A DNA stretch of 64,000 nucleotides. Source: Xylocopa sonorina. Taxonomy: Eukaryota > Arthropoda > Insecta > Hymenoptera > Apidae. Under the pieces are notes generated by a model. That model saw nothing but the letters and a program-made list of their open reading frames with translations, was not told the origin of the DNA and made no database searches. Positions within the stretch are counted from its first letter, which is position 1. The number at the start of each line of letters is the position of its first letter. Below are positions 23,871 through 35,595 of this stretch, piece after piece. The translations under genes were made by a program, and so were the position numbers. The DNA is taken from contig NC_135203.1 of NCBI RefSeq assembly GCF_050948175.1, positions 682,001 through 746,000 on the forward strand. Direction: 5' to 3'.

Positions 23871-26800
23871 AGATAGCTGGAGGATGGAAAAGTGAACGAT
23901 GTGCTATCGCGAACAACGTAGACGATACGAGCGGTTAGACGACGTCCGAGAATAAGCGTCGAGATTATAAGGTACGCACACAAACCATCGCCGGAGAAAG
24001 GGGTAACAGAGACGCGCAGCCTGTTCTTGCTCCGATGTGAGCACGTGGACAGAGAGGACGGATCGAAAAAGGACGTTAAAGGCGCAGAGTGCAACGAAGG
24101 TCTCACAAACGGAGGGAAAAAGGAGGCTGCCAGGGATGAATCGGTGGATGGATGAAAAGAGGAATGGAGAGGGCGGAGACGAAGGCAGAGAGGAAAAAGG
24201 AAATGGAAAGGAGGATGGAAAGCTGTCAATGAGGAGGGATGAGGAGAGAGGAGTGTGAAAATAGAGAGAACAAGATGTGATGCTGGCAGAGAGTAAGAGA
24301 GCAACATGATAGAGGGAGAAAAGGTAACATGAGCGATGCGCTATCGCAAAACCCTGCCAGCGAACGCGGCACGATGTCGGGGTCGGCGCTATCGATTGGC
24401 GTCGGCGTTTCCTCGACGTCGCTATTTGCCCGCCGCCAAAGTCTCCTTTCTCTCTCCAGAGAAGACTCTTCCTTCCTCTTGCTCTTCGATTCCTCTCTTT
24501 CCCAGCCTCGTCTCGCCACCCTCTTCCGTTATTCCCGTCTTCTTTTCTCGCGCGTTTTTACCTCCGCTTCGTTCAACCTTCTTCGCCACCCCCCGTCTCT
24601 CTCTTCTTCACTCCCATCCCCTCTCCCGCTGGTTTACGTAAACACGTCTCTCTCTATCTTGCACGCGTATACATGTACAATCACCCTCTATCCAACGAGC
24701 TTCCATTATTCCAACTAACTCTCTCTCTCTCCCCGCGTCGCTACCCACCAGCTGTTACTCCCCCTCTCTCTCTCTCAGTCCCAGGAGAAACCTCTCAACC
24801 ACCCACCGCCTCTCTCCGGCCTCTCTACACCAACCTGTCCCCCTGTTCGTCCACGATTCCTCCGGCGCGGTAACAGGTGTTGCTCCGGCCCAGAACTCGT
24901 ACAAAATCGATGAGCAAGAGCCACATCGGCGTCGCTGCAAGGGATGGGTCACCCCTGCCGGTTCGCCCTCTTGCTCAGCTTCCTCGTGCCTCTGCTCCGT
25001 TTCAACCCCTCGGTGATGGTAGCCGTGCGCGTCTATGCACATGTACATGCGGATGTACGCGACGCCGCGACGTGGCAGCTCGTCGGCAGTAGAACGGAGC
25101 AAAAGCGAAACGAAGAGACGACGAGCGAGGAAGACGTAACGGTGTTCCACTCCGGGGGCGAACGGTGCAAGATAGACGAAAGGGGACGGATTGAGCAGGA
25201 CGGAGGCGAAACCGACCTCGAGGAGGGCTGGGAGTGGAGGGAGGACGGCAAGCAAGCTGGCGGCACCCGTCGGGGTAGGCGGGGGGCGGGGGGGGCGCGA
25301 AGGAGCTTGCACGGAACGAGGGAGGAAAGGACGCAGGCGCCCAGGACGCGGGGCGACGGTGCTCGACGACGCTGCATTGGCAGTTGCACCCCAGCCACAC
25401 CCGGTACGGGCCATGTAGTCGGGCTACCCTCCACCGCGATACACGGCGGACAATTGTTGCTTCTGCGCCCACAGGTGGTACATCTTCATCTTCGATCTTC
25501 GTGACGGCGTCCGGTGTGTCTCGTCCTGCTACGTCCGTGGGCAAGCCTTGAGATCTGCCGTTTATCCGTTTGCGGTTCGAACAGCCGCTGCGTCGTCCTA
25601 GTCACCGCTGTTCGTCCACGTCGTGCGGATATTACGAGAAGAAGCAGTGGGAGAAACCTGGTGTTCACTCGAACCTGCCTCGCTCCCGTGGTTTCGTGCT
25701 TTCGTACATGATTGTGTCGTGTGCGCCATTCGCCAGCTGCGTGTATCATACCGCGTTCAGATACGAAGCTGTATAATTACGAAGCAGAAGCGAGAGAACG
25801 AAGAAGAGGACGGAATAATAATATAAGCGACCGAGGGGACGCGAGGGGGGAGACGAAGAAAGACTAACCTCGAACGCGTACGTGGCTCGTCGCAGCGAGC
25901 TTCCACCCGTCCAAGGCTGCGATGAGGCCCACGAACAGCCGTACGAGGGCAGAGTTGTAGCTTCATGAGAGTTCCACCTTTCGCGGTGCTGACCCGTGGC
26001 GGAAAAGCGACAGGCAGAGGGTGGAAGGTGGTCAGAGAGGGCGAGGAAGTCGCGGAAAGTCGAAGCTCGGGATCCGCGTCACTGGCTACCACCCATCAGG
26101 AAGACGGCTGGCGAGCTTACAAGAGGGAAAGTGAGGGCGCCCACACTTACCAGAGGGAGTTATCGACTACACACGTAAGGCGACAGCGCACACGTACGGA
26201 TACACAAACATCGCGGACCTGTTGTCCAACTTGTTGCTCGTCCCTGCAAAAGGCACAGCTCGACCGACTTCAGCGAGCACCGACGGTTTTCGAAAAAGTA
26301 GAGGCTTCGGAAACGTTAATACTACAGTTCTGCCGAGCCCGGGTGATCCCCTCGAACTAAATATCTGGCCGTTGGATCGATCCGCTGGCTGAAGTAGTTG
26401 AAGGGAAGTTCGAACTGATTAAATTTCATCCGCATTGTTGGTGTTTTTTTCTTGACAAAAAAGGGGAAATTAGTGTATATCGTGGAAGTGTGAATAATTA
26501 ACAGAGAACCAGCGATCTGGTGGTCATTATTCGTCGCATTCCCTGCACTCGAAATAGCAAAGATGAGGTTATCGTCGCGAAAACGGACACGCCCGAGCGG
26601 CACTCTACTGCACGAAGGTGCTGTTCGCAGAATGGAAGACTGTTTGGACCAACCAGGCGAGTAAGATACTTGAGATCGTTCCAGAGGACGAAACCTGAAT
26701 TATCCACGATACGAAAGCGCATCGAAAGACTAACTACGAACGAATTGCGAGAAATGTTAACTGAAAATTTTGTTACGCGCGAGAGATATGGGGAACGATA

Positions 26801-27246
26801 GATATAGCGTTGAAAAATAGTCGACAAAGATCGTTAGGATTTTATTGAGGCACGATGAAGCGTCGCGTAACTGAAAAATTGATTCACGAGAAGAACGCGG
26901 GCGTCAGCGGCGACACGGAGCAGAGGACAGGGCGAAAGTAGACGATCAAAAGGAGGATCGAGAGATCGATAAGAACCATGTAACCTTCCACCCGTGAATA
27001 CAACGAAAGCAATACTAAAAACAAGGTAAAACGAAAGACGACGGAGAAGCGAATTAAAAACGTACGAGGCAAGGAGCTGCACGCTCAAACGATCTCGTCG
27101 TCAAATCGCAAACGCGCCCACGAGTCGAGTGTTTCCATTGTGAAAAGATTCACGAGGATCACTGTGGATTCGCTTCGCCGGGAACATATTTTAATAGAAA
27201 TCTATATATGTGTATACACGTTCAAGAAGACATGTAAATACGTACA

Positions 27247-27291
27247 CAGAGGGAGGGAGAGAGGGGGAGAGAGAGAGAGAGAGAGAGAAAG
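27247..27291 (+). repeat. (GA)n purine tract
   Basis: GGGAGGGAGAGAGG followed by pure GA dinucleotides. It lies about 1 kb upstream of the scratch start codon, inside the putative leader or promoter. Confidence 0.85.
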
Positions 27292-27839
27292 ACATACGCA
27301 TGTAGTTCCGTTTGAAATTGTGCAACGACGTACGACAGGATTAAAAATGTTTCGATAAAGATCGAGGTTTCTGGCCACGCGAAGGTGTCCCTTTTTCGAG
27401 CGGAATCGAGATCGATGCGGCGCTGTAATTGCTCCGCGTTCGGCTAATTTCCTCCCAAGAAGCCCGCTCGAAACGAAGCCTGCTCAACACGGCTCGAATT
27501 CGGTCGAGGAACGTAGGAAACTCGGCAAATCGGTAGCAGCTGGTTGACAGAGATCGATCCCAGGAGAATGCAACGATCAACGAGGATCGAACTGCTCGGC
27601 TGAAGCATCAATCGCGGTATCGACAACGATCCTGGTGGCCTCCGCGGAGAGACCACCAGGACATTTTGCGTGAATCGATCGATTGTTTTATGAGAAACGA
27701 CGATCGTTTAAAGACAGAGGACTGTCTATCCGGTGCTCTAGAAGTTTCAAAGATAATTATTCCTTCCAAGGAAGAACAAATAAGAAGTATTCATTGTGTA
27801 TCCGGTGTTTTAGAACTACGATCGAATTTTTTCTTTAAA

Positions 27840-28315
27840 AGAACCGGAAGAACACTTTCTCTCGAAAGAATCGAACAGTTGAAATAGCACAGAAACAAGG
27901 CGACTTGGAAAGTCAAAGATTCTGAAAAGAAGAACACCTCTGATGAAGAAATCGAGACGCTGGAGTTTGATTTCCAGAGGATTTGACAATTAAATCAGGA
28001 CAAAGTTCGAACTAAGATCGAAGGTCGAACTGTTTCTTAAAGGGATCGGGAGAACACTTACTCTCGGAAGAGTAAAACGGTTGAAGTAGCTCAGATGCAG
28101 TAACTGACGAAAGACTCTGAATGCGATCGATGCGAGAACACCTCTGAAGAGGAGCGTGAAACGATTTCCAGAATATTTTCAAATTAAATCTGCAGGACCA
28201 AGAGAAACGGCCTGAATTCTGAATGTGATGGATGCAAGAACACCTCTGAAGAAGAACGGGAGAAGCTGGAACTTGTGATTTCCAGAAGATTTGACGATTA
28301 AAACAACAGGAGCAA
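27840..28315 (+). repeat. diverged tandem repeat in the putative scratch 5' leader
   Basis: A composite unit of about 190 bp occurs about two and a half times just before the scratch AUG. One part (AGAACACTT.CTCTCG then a GTTGAA.TAGC.CAGA block) occurs at about 27847 and 28050. The other (GAACACCTCTGA.GA.GAA then GATTTCCAGA.GATTTGAC) occurs at about 27930, 28136 and 28239. A smaller duplication (TGT.TATCCGGTG.T.TAGAA) sits at about 27725 and 27800. A 73-codon frame at 27666-27887 could act as an upstream ORF if transcribed. Confidence 0.7.
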
Positions 28316-28327
28316 GAAACAGCCAAG

Positions 28328-31300
28328 ATGCCGCGTTGTTACATGGTGAAGAAAGCCCTGTGCAACAAGTACATAAGCAACGTTGCCAGAGGATTCGAGA
28401 GCTGGGGTCGTGGAAGGAGCACGCCATCGCCGACCACCATGCAGATCCCGGTTTCACCCATAGAAGGGAGTGTCGCACCCCCTGTTGCTCAAGGTACACC
28501 CTGGCTTCCTAACCGTTCCCTCGCCTCGGTTATGACCCCTGTACAAGTAATTTAATGGTCGAGCATGATTCTTTATGATGCCAGTAATAGAGATGACTCA
28601 GGTTTTGATGCCTTATGAGGTATCTGCAGTGGTTAATACCACTCAAATGGTAGCGATTGACGGTGGTCGATATTCCTTGCGATCGTTGATGTTCCTTAAT
28701 TTTGAATAACATGGACAGCAGAAGGTAATTGGTGTTCTATCTATTATTTCTTCATAGACGAGGTGTGATTTATTTTTTTACTGATTCTTTTTCCGAAGCA
28801 ATAAACACTTAAATGTATACATGTAAGATTTGTGAGAAATTCTCAATTCTCAAAAATTGTGTTCTTGAATTGACCAACAATTAATTTCTCCTACAGTCGT
28901 TAACAGAAATACTATTTCAAATTGATGATATTGAAATTATAAATAATCTGGAGGTTGAATAACATATAATTCTTGATATACGGAAATTTTTTTCTTCTGT
29001 GCGGATTGTCTACTGTGTCCATTGGTGTTTCAAGATCAATTAGTGATCTGTCAATTAATTTCTAAATGCCTCGTAGGATTCTTTCGCATTACAAAACAAG
29101 TATTACAGGTTTTCGAATTTAAATAGTAAAATGATAAATTCTGAATATCCTCCACCGATACAATAACACGTTCACCAATTAAACTCCCGATAAAACTTGG
29201 AATTCCGATCGTTTCTTTCCGAACAGTCGGCATCGATTACGAGGCGGACAGATGGAAACGCGGCCGAGACGGTTACGCGGATGGATCCAGAATTGAGTAT
29301 CGTTCGCCACGATGAAGAACGTTGATTAATATTTTAGCCGCGGCTATTAAGCGTTTAATTAACGCGAATGTTGTTATTTGTTCCAAAAGTCCGCGGTATT
29401 GATTCACCCACCAGCCATATATCGTCCCTCTCGTGATGGCGCTCGCGTGTTTCGTCGCTGGTAAGAGAAACTTGTGCATACCAGGGCCGGTCGCGAAAAA
29501 CGTGCCACGTTCGACTTTTTTTCTACCCTTCGCGCTGTTAAAACTGTTTGGCGAACCTGGATATTCGTGGTACCGCGACGGCCATTTCTCTTCCCATTCT
29601 GAACATCTCGTCTGACACGATGAATCGCCACTTCTCGCGCAAAAGCTGCACTTCAAAGAGAAATTGTCGAACATTTGCAAAACTTGGTTAACCCATTGCG
29701 CTCCTTTCTCGAATACGACTCGAAATCAGTAAATAAATAGAAAAAAAGAAATTTTGTTTTTTTTTTAATTTTGCGAGAAAAGAAAACAAGTGAGAATCGA
29801 AGGGTGCTAGGTTTAGAAAACACGATGGATGCGAGAAAATTTCCCAGGCTAGCTCTGCTCTTTCTTAATCACGAAAACAGCCTTTCAGTCACGAACGTGT
29901 AATAAACGAACCCTTCGAATATGTCTTAAATGAGCTTGTGCATATCCGTTGAAACTTGAAATGTTATTATCGCACAGAATTTTCCAATAGTTCTAATATA
30001 ATTGTTTACAAGTAAAATTGTTTAGAAGAAAATAGCAGTCAAGAAATTTTACCGGTCTTTTGCGAGCGTTTGGCAACAAAATCGAAAAATATTTCAGTGT
30101 GCAAAGGGTTAGGTCTTATTTTATCCCCTTATCGTGCTGTATCGCGCTACTATTTCGATATCGAACAGCCCAAATCTCAATTCGAAAATTAATTCGAAAA
30201 TTTTTCTTGATGAAATATTATTTTCACATATTAATTATATGGAATTAAATCGAAAATGGTCGAGGAAACAAAAACAATGCGAATTCGTATATAAATATTA
30301 TAGAACAGAATAGCAAATTTTTTCGATGTTAAATATTGAAATTTATAATAAAAGTGGAAGAAGATAGAACGGTGTCCGCGGAGAAAAGAAATAATGACAT
30401 TCGTCGCGGCGGGAATTTCGAACGGTGTCGCTGTAATGTCGCGGCAAAGATACATTAATTGTCTGAATTGTCACTCCGGGTGGCAAGCTCCGACCGAAGT
30501 GACGGTCCCGTTTTCTAAAGGTTTGTGCACCGCGTCCGCAATCGAGCGAACGAGAGAGTGTCATGCGAAACTTGCCAAAGACGTTAATGGAGCCGCAAAG
30601 ACCGCACTTAAGATTCGTTACAATACCTGCACACCCTTACCAGAAGTCTACCGGGAAGGGGGGGGGGGAGAGGGGGGGAATGTAAAACCAGGCCAATCGA
30701 ATGCAAACTGCCGACGATTCTCCTTGTAAAGTCGCGAAGAACATCCTTCGGATTAAATTGAATTTAACGCGGATTATTTTCCAAATTTCTTCATTTTGGG
30801 AATGCAATGTGGTCAATTAAATAAGAGACCACGGTCTAATAGCAACGACCACAAGATAATTCTTTTCAACAGGAAAATGTAACATATATAATCGCGTACG
30901 TGTGTAAGGCGTGGGGCGATAATTGTAAACTCCTCGGAAACCGAAGAAAGACTCCTTTTTTTTAAAGTACGTCACAGTACGTCAGCAGTACGTCACACCC
31001 TAAATTCGGTGGCGAAAAGAAGAGGAAAATTCATAAAAAGAGGAAAAGAAAGTTGAAAGTACGAAACGTCTGTTTAGCGCCTCCTGTCTCTTCGGTTTTG
31101 GAGGTTAAGTATGTTGTCTATCAATTAGAATCTGTCTATCAATTAAAAATCTTTGCCACGCTGGACGATCATCGATTACTCTTCGAGAGCTGTTCTCCAG
31201 AAGTGGCGGGAAGTTGGTGAAAAGTCGAGTCGCGAGAATTAGAAGATCGTCACATTGTCGTGGTAATCGAGGGAACTTCTCCCAGGAGAGGTGTCCGAGG

Positions 31301-34300
31301 AAAAGAGCACGCGAGCAAATCAAGATCCGATTCGAGGAAGAAGGGAGCGTCGCGTAGTTCGAAACGCGCAGTTTCATAAACGAGTTATCGTGGAATTTTA
31401 TATCCGCCCGCTCGTAGACTTTCATCGACCATCCACTGGTCCCGTCTGACCTCGTTTCTAACCTGCTCACCGGCATAATCCCCGGTCCTCGTTTCCGTTT
31501 CTCTCTCCGCCGCCTCGTCGACGAGGTTCGACGCTGCTTCGTTGACACGTCGACAACAAAACCCCGCGCTTTCCTCCTCGCATTCGTCGAATCTCGATTA
31601 AAAAGTCAGATTAAGGAATCGTGTTACGCACCACTGGCGCACGTCTGGTGTCTCGTTAATACCGCCTCGTCGCGGATGCAATTGGCCATTTCTGCTCTTT
31701 ACCGGTCCTTTTTTTCTTGGCTCCCTTCCTTTTATTGCACAGAAAGGAAAGTAGCTGCATTTATTCGATTTTGCGCACTACTTTCCCCTCGTTTCAATTC
31801 GAAGCGTTTGAATTAATGGCAGGACTTTTGATCGCGGAATTTACTTTCACATAACATAGAATATGTGCTTAAAAAGCAAAAAGTTAATCATCTCTAGCTA
31901 CAGTGTACCATTTTAATTACTTGTCGTTGTATTGAAGCAACTTACTCCCTCTGTCCTTCCCTCAAAATACGAGTCCCATTTGAAAAATTATGTATTAGAA
32001 GTAGAAAAATAAAGACTTCTGTGATAAACCATTGTTTATGGTTGTTTGAAAATGTGAAATAAATGTCAGTTTCAGATGTGGAATTTCAAACAAATGAATT
32101 TAAGCGCAAAACCACTTCGTAGCATAGAGCGACTGTTACTTAACATTTTGAAGCATAGCGATGTTAAAAGTAGTCCCACCTTTTTGATACATAATTTAAT
32201 TTGTCTACCACCTTGAAAATTATTTGCACAAACATTTAACTTTATTTTTTATTATTCCATTCCTTTATTGACAAAAAGAAACCACTTTTGTTTAATTTTT
32301 AAAGAATAAAGTTTCTTTCGTCTATAACGTGGGTCCGTTTATTTTCGAAAATTTCGTGCCTCAAAGAGTTAAGTAGTAAAATTTCATTACAACTTTGAAA
32401 AGAAAAGTGCAAATCAAAGTACAAAAACTAATAATTCTGCAATACGTGGAAAAAGTTTGAGCTGCGACGAAAAAAACAGAATTTCCCAAGCTTTATTTCA
32501 ACAGTTAAAAGGAGGTAAACCGAGTCATGGTGCGATCAGTTCAGTTGCCAAAGCATTTAAAGTAAACAATCGGCTTAAAGAATTTGGAAAACCGCGAAAG
32601 AACAACTTAGTACGGAAAGATCAGTATAATTTATTATCAGAGAAGCTTCATAAAAATTGTAAAGGAACAATTTGAAAATAGGGAAAACCAAGAAGAGCAT
32701 CCAAATTGCCGATATTCTTTTTACAATGGTTAGTACAATTATTAATTTGTTTTTAATTTAACTAATTTGTAGTCAATATTCCCAACTGGAAACAGCTAGA
32801 AATAATTGTATATCTTGCAGAATATGTTGAGTTCAGCGCTAGAAGCTTGAAGAATTTTAATCTGTAATGATATAGTATTTTGAATGTATTTCACAGATGT
32901 CATATAATTTCTCTTGGAGATTCAATACCTTTTCTATAAAATTTCTGATATGTGCTATAAGACGATATCTAAAGGACTATAAACTCTATTTATATTTATA
33001 TTTATTCAAATCCGAATTGTTCCCATTGTTCCCATTTGAGAATATTCCTTTATACGTATTCATATACGTACACATATAACTGAAACTGATATTTTGAAAT
33101 AATTTCTTAATTAAAATCTATCGTATTAATATTTGAAAAGCTAATCTGCAAATGATAGAACGTAAAGTGTAAAGAAAACAAATTTGGTAACAAATGGGTT
33201 AATGTCTTTCAAAGTGGGACTCTTATATTCGGACAGATGGAATATCTTAAATCTATGTCACCCTAAGGAAATTACTTGAAAAGTCGAGGCTTTCGACGAG
33301 TCATATATATTTATTTATTGTTAATGTGTATTTCCGAGCAACCCAGAACGACGTTGCGTTTGCGTTGCATTTTAAGTACGAAAGTTTCCTCTATCGCATA
33401 GAGTACTTGAGCGCGCAGCCTGAAGAGCCGTCGGTAGCGACGAGAACGAAGACGCCTGAACAGGACGTCTCCAAGGAGAAGGTAAACGAGCGAAATGATA
33501 CGGACACGACGAAGAACGCAGCAACACCAGCAACGGAATCTACTGCGACGCCTCGAACGGAGACGACGTCGGCAATCGCTTGCACCACCGCAGCTGTTCC
33601 GATCGCAGAGTTGATCAGCCTGAACGCCGAAAATGGAACGATCGCGACGTCCACGTTGTCTTTCACGGCTCCGAGATCACCGTCCAGAGCAACCCGCGTG
33701 GATCTCCAGCAACGCGTGAACGCGCTCGATGAATCGCCTCCGAGAGAACCATCGTCTCCCTCCAGTGCCGTAACGACATTCCACATAGAAGAAATCACGG
33801 ATGGTTCCGCGTCCGATTCGATAATTGGGTCCAGCAACAGCATTGTGATCACCAATTACGTGTCCTCGATGTTCAAAGACCGTTCGGCGGCCGAAACGGA
33901 AGCTGCCCACGATTTATTGGAGCTCTCGAGGTCGCTGCCGCCGCTCCCACCGCCAAGTGTCGCCATTGGACCACAGAGCGTCGTCGAATCTCCTGCAACA
34001 GACATCCAAGAAATGACGGTGTACCAACCGGACCAACCCATCTACCAAGTGAACACCATCGACTTGGCGAGCTCCACGGTGTACGCGCACCATCAGCAAC
34101 ACCAACCATCCGCAGCGAGCATCATCTACGAGCCCAGCGCGACGATAGTTCAACAAGCAGGAAGCGTATTCATCCCTTTGTCGCCTGTCCAGGAGATTCT
34201 TCTCACGTACAGCGGGCCGTCCATCCCGTGCACGTCCATCGTCGCCCAGCAGCAACCTCAACCACCGCCACAACAGCAGCAACCGCATCAAACGATAGAA

Positions 34301-35308
34301 GCTGCGCCGCCATTGACGCCACCAGCTTCCGAGTGCAGCAGCGACATCGAGAACAACAATCCGAATTCCCAACCCAATCAGAAGGACAAAGAGGTGCAGA
34401 CTGTGCTCGAGCAGGCAGAAGTGAAGCCAGCGAGTTACACGTACGATACTTTATTGGTGTCTGATGGGCGGTCGAAGAATAGGAAGGTGATATCCAATCA
34501 GAAAACACTAGAAGCTGAACTGATTGAAGCGCCTGAGACCTCCAAGATTGGTCGATACGTCTGCTGCGAATGTGGTAAATTTTTTATTCATCCGCGATGT
34601 TTCTGTTTCCAAATTTTAGCCATTTGCACTCGGGGGTCCCCTCTTAGGAGGCATTGATTAGTGATTGCGGGGGATAAACTTATTCCACCGCAGCATTTCT
34701 GTTATTGGGAGGCATTAGCCTCTTTGAAAATTCTTCAATTTCCGTGAATCCTTAATTTCCTAATGCTGGTAACTGACTGGACGTCAAGTGCAAATGGTTA
34801 ATATACTACATCTCATACTGAACTTCTATAGAGTTTCTATAGACTTCTATAGAGTCGTTTCTTTTTAGGTAAGCAATACGCGACCTCGTCGAACCTGTCG
34901 CGGCACAAGCAGACGCACCGCAGCATCGACTCGCAATCGGCTAAAAAGTGCATTCACTGTGGGAAAGCGTACGTGAGCATGCCGGCCCTGGCGATGCACG
35001 TGCTTACCCACAAGTTGACGCACAGCTGCGGCGTCTGCGGGAAGATGTTCTCGCGCCCTTGGCTCCTCCAAGGCCACCTGAGAAGTCATACGGGCGAGAA
35101 ACCGTACGGGTGCGCGCACTGCGGCAAAGCTTTCGCCGACCGGTCGAATCTACGCGCCCATATGCAAACGCATTCCGCGGACAAGAACTACGAGTGCCAC
35201 AAGTGCCACAAGTCGTTTGCGCTCAAATCCTATCTGAACAAACACCTGGAGTCCGCTTGCCAAAGGGAGAACGAGGAGCCCAACAACGACCTCGACGCGC
35301 TCCAATAG
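28328..35308 (+). CDS. scrt: Scratch family zinc-finger transcriptional repressor
   Basis: Three coding exons: 28328-28493, 33402-34574 and 34869-35308, giving 592 residues. Exon 1 starts with MPRCYMVKK, a SNAG-type repressor motif. Its donor AAG/GTACAC is in phase 1 and joins the acceptor CGCATAG at 33401; the 294-bp second intron splits finger 1. Residues ~56-440 are low-complexity (S/T/A/P, with a Q/P-rich run near 335-352). Five C2H2 fingers span ~441-577, including KKCIHCGKAYVSMPALAMHV and CGVCGKMFSRPWLLQGH, which identify Scratch rather than Snail. Family members are nuclear, bind E-box DNA and promote neuronal fate. The first intron is 4.9 kb and hosts two MITEs. An AUG at 33326 is open into exon 2 but lacks the SNAG and is less likely. 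Possible polyadenylation signal AATAAA at 35488. Confidence 0.93.
29688..30112. repeat. TTAA-bounded MITE (family A) in scratch intron 1
   Basis: It opens TTAACCCATTGCGCTCC and ends CAGTGTGCAAAGGGTTAG, so the inverted ends are TTAACCCATTGCGCTC and CTAACCCTTTGCACAC. It is 425 bp and AT-rich, with no transposase. The 19356-19514 segment is an internally deleted relative. piggyBac-like by its TTAA/CCC ends. Confidence 0.65.
32140..32372. repeat. TTAA-bounded MITE (family B) in scratch intron 1, best-preserved copy
   Basis: Left end TTAACATTTTGAAGCATAG; right end reads TTAACTCTTTGAGGCACG on the other strand. Both TTAA duplications are intact (32140-32143 and 32369-32372). The 233 bp interior shares CCCACCTTTTTGATAC and TCTACCACCTTGAAAA with copies at 2411 and 16089. 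Non-coding; piggyBac-like by target site. Confidence 0.7.
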
Positions 35309-35434
35309 GCTCACTCGAGTTAAGACACTCGTGGCGCTAGTATCGCCGACCGCCATTAGGTAAGTCCCAGTACTTTATGGTTAGTATAAAAATATTAAAC
35401 GGTCAATTTAGGTAAGATTAGTTAGTTAGTTGAG

Positions 35435-35595
35435 TTAACACATTAAGGACAGCACACGAGTTTTCTCATGTTTCACGCCCCACCATAAATAAAAAAGTTA
35501 CGGCGATTTTATATTAGTAACGTGCAAGTTTGCCTAAAAACGTGCGGTCCCGCGCATATGTCTCAAAGATTTCTTAACGGTCCTTAATCTGTTAA
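35435..35595. repeat. TTAA-bounded MITE just downstream of the scratch stop codon
   Basis: The 161 bp segment has inverted ends TTAACACATTAAGGACAGC and TTAACAGATTAAGGACCGT and intact TTAA at both edges. It begins 127 bp after the scratch stop and contains an AATAAA hexamer (35488-35493), so it may lie in the 3' UTR and supply a polyadenylation signal. Confidence 0.75.

Larger units (their letters stand above)
23780..27660 (+). promoter_or_regulatory. GC/CpG-rich putative promoter and 5' leader region of scratch
   Basis: This is the longest GC/CpG-rich stretch outside coding DNA and lies directly upstream of scratch. About 23780-24260 is strongly purine-biased on the plus strand and about 24430-24860 is pyrimidine-biased. 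About 24880-26360 is very GC-rich, with open frames in all frames on both strands. The long frames (up to 219 codons, minus, 24755-25414) are rich in P, R, S and T without a domain, so I treat them as compositional. Promoter and 5' UTR are inferred from position and composition; no start site can be fixed. Confidence 0.4.

Noticed and set aside
24755..25544. Long overlapping open frames (up to 219 codons) on both strands upstream of scratch
   Set aside because: All frames of this GC-rich stretch are open at once, the products are P/R/S/T-rich with no domain, and none has a splice-consistent continuation.
33326..33401. AUG at 33326 as the scratch start codon
   Set aside because: The resulting N-terminus lacks the SNAG motif, while the exon at 28328 supplies it in the correct phase. 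Kept only as a possible alternative start.
33391..34508. Minus-strand frames opposite scratch exon 2
   Set aside because: Mirror images of GC-biased repetitive coding sequence (S/T/A/Q-rich); no independent support.
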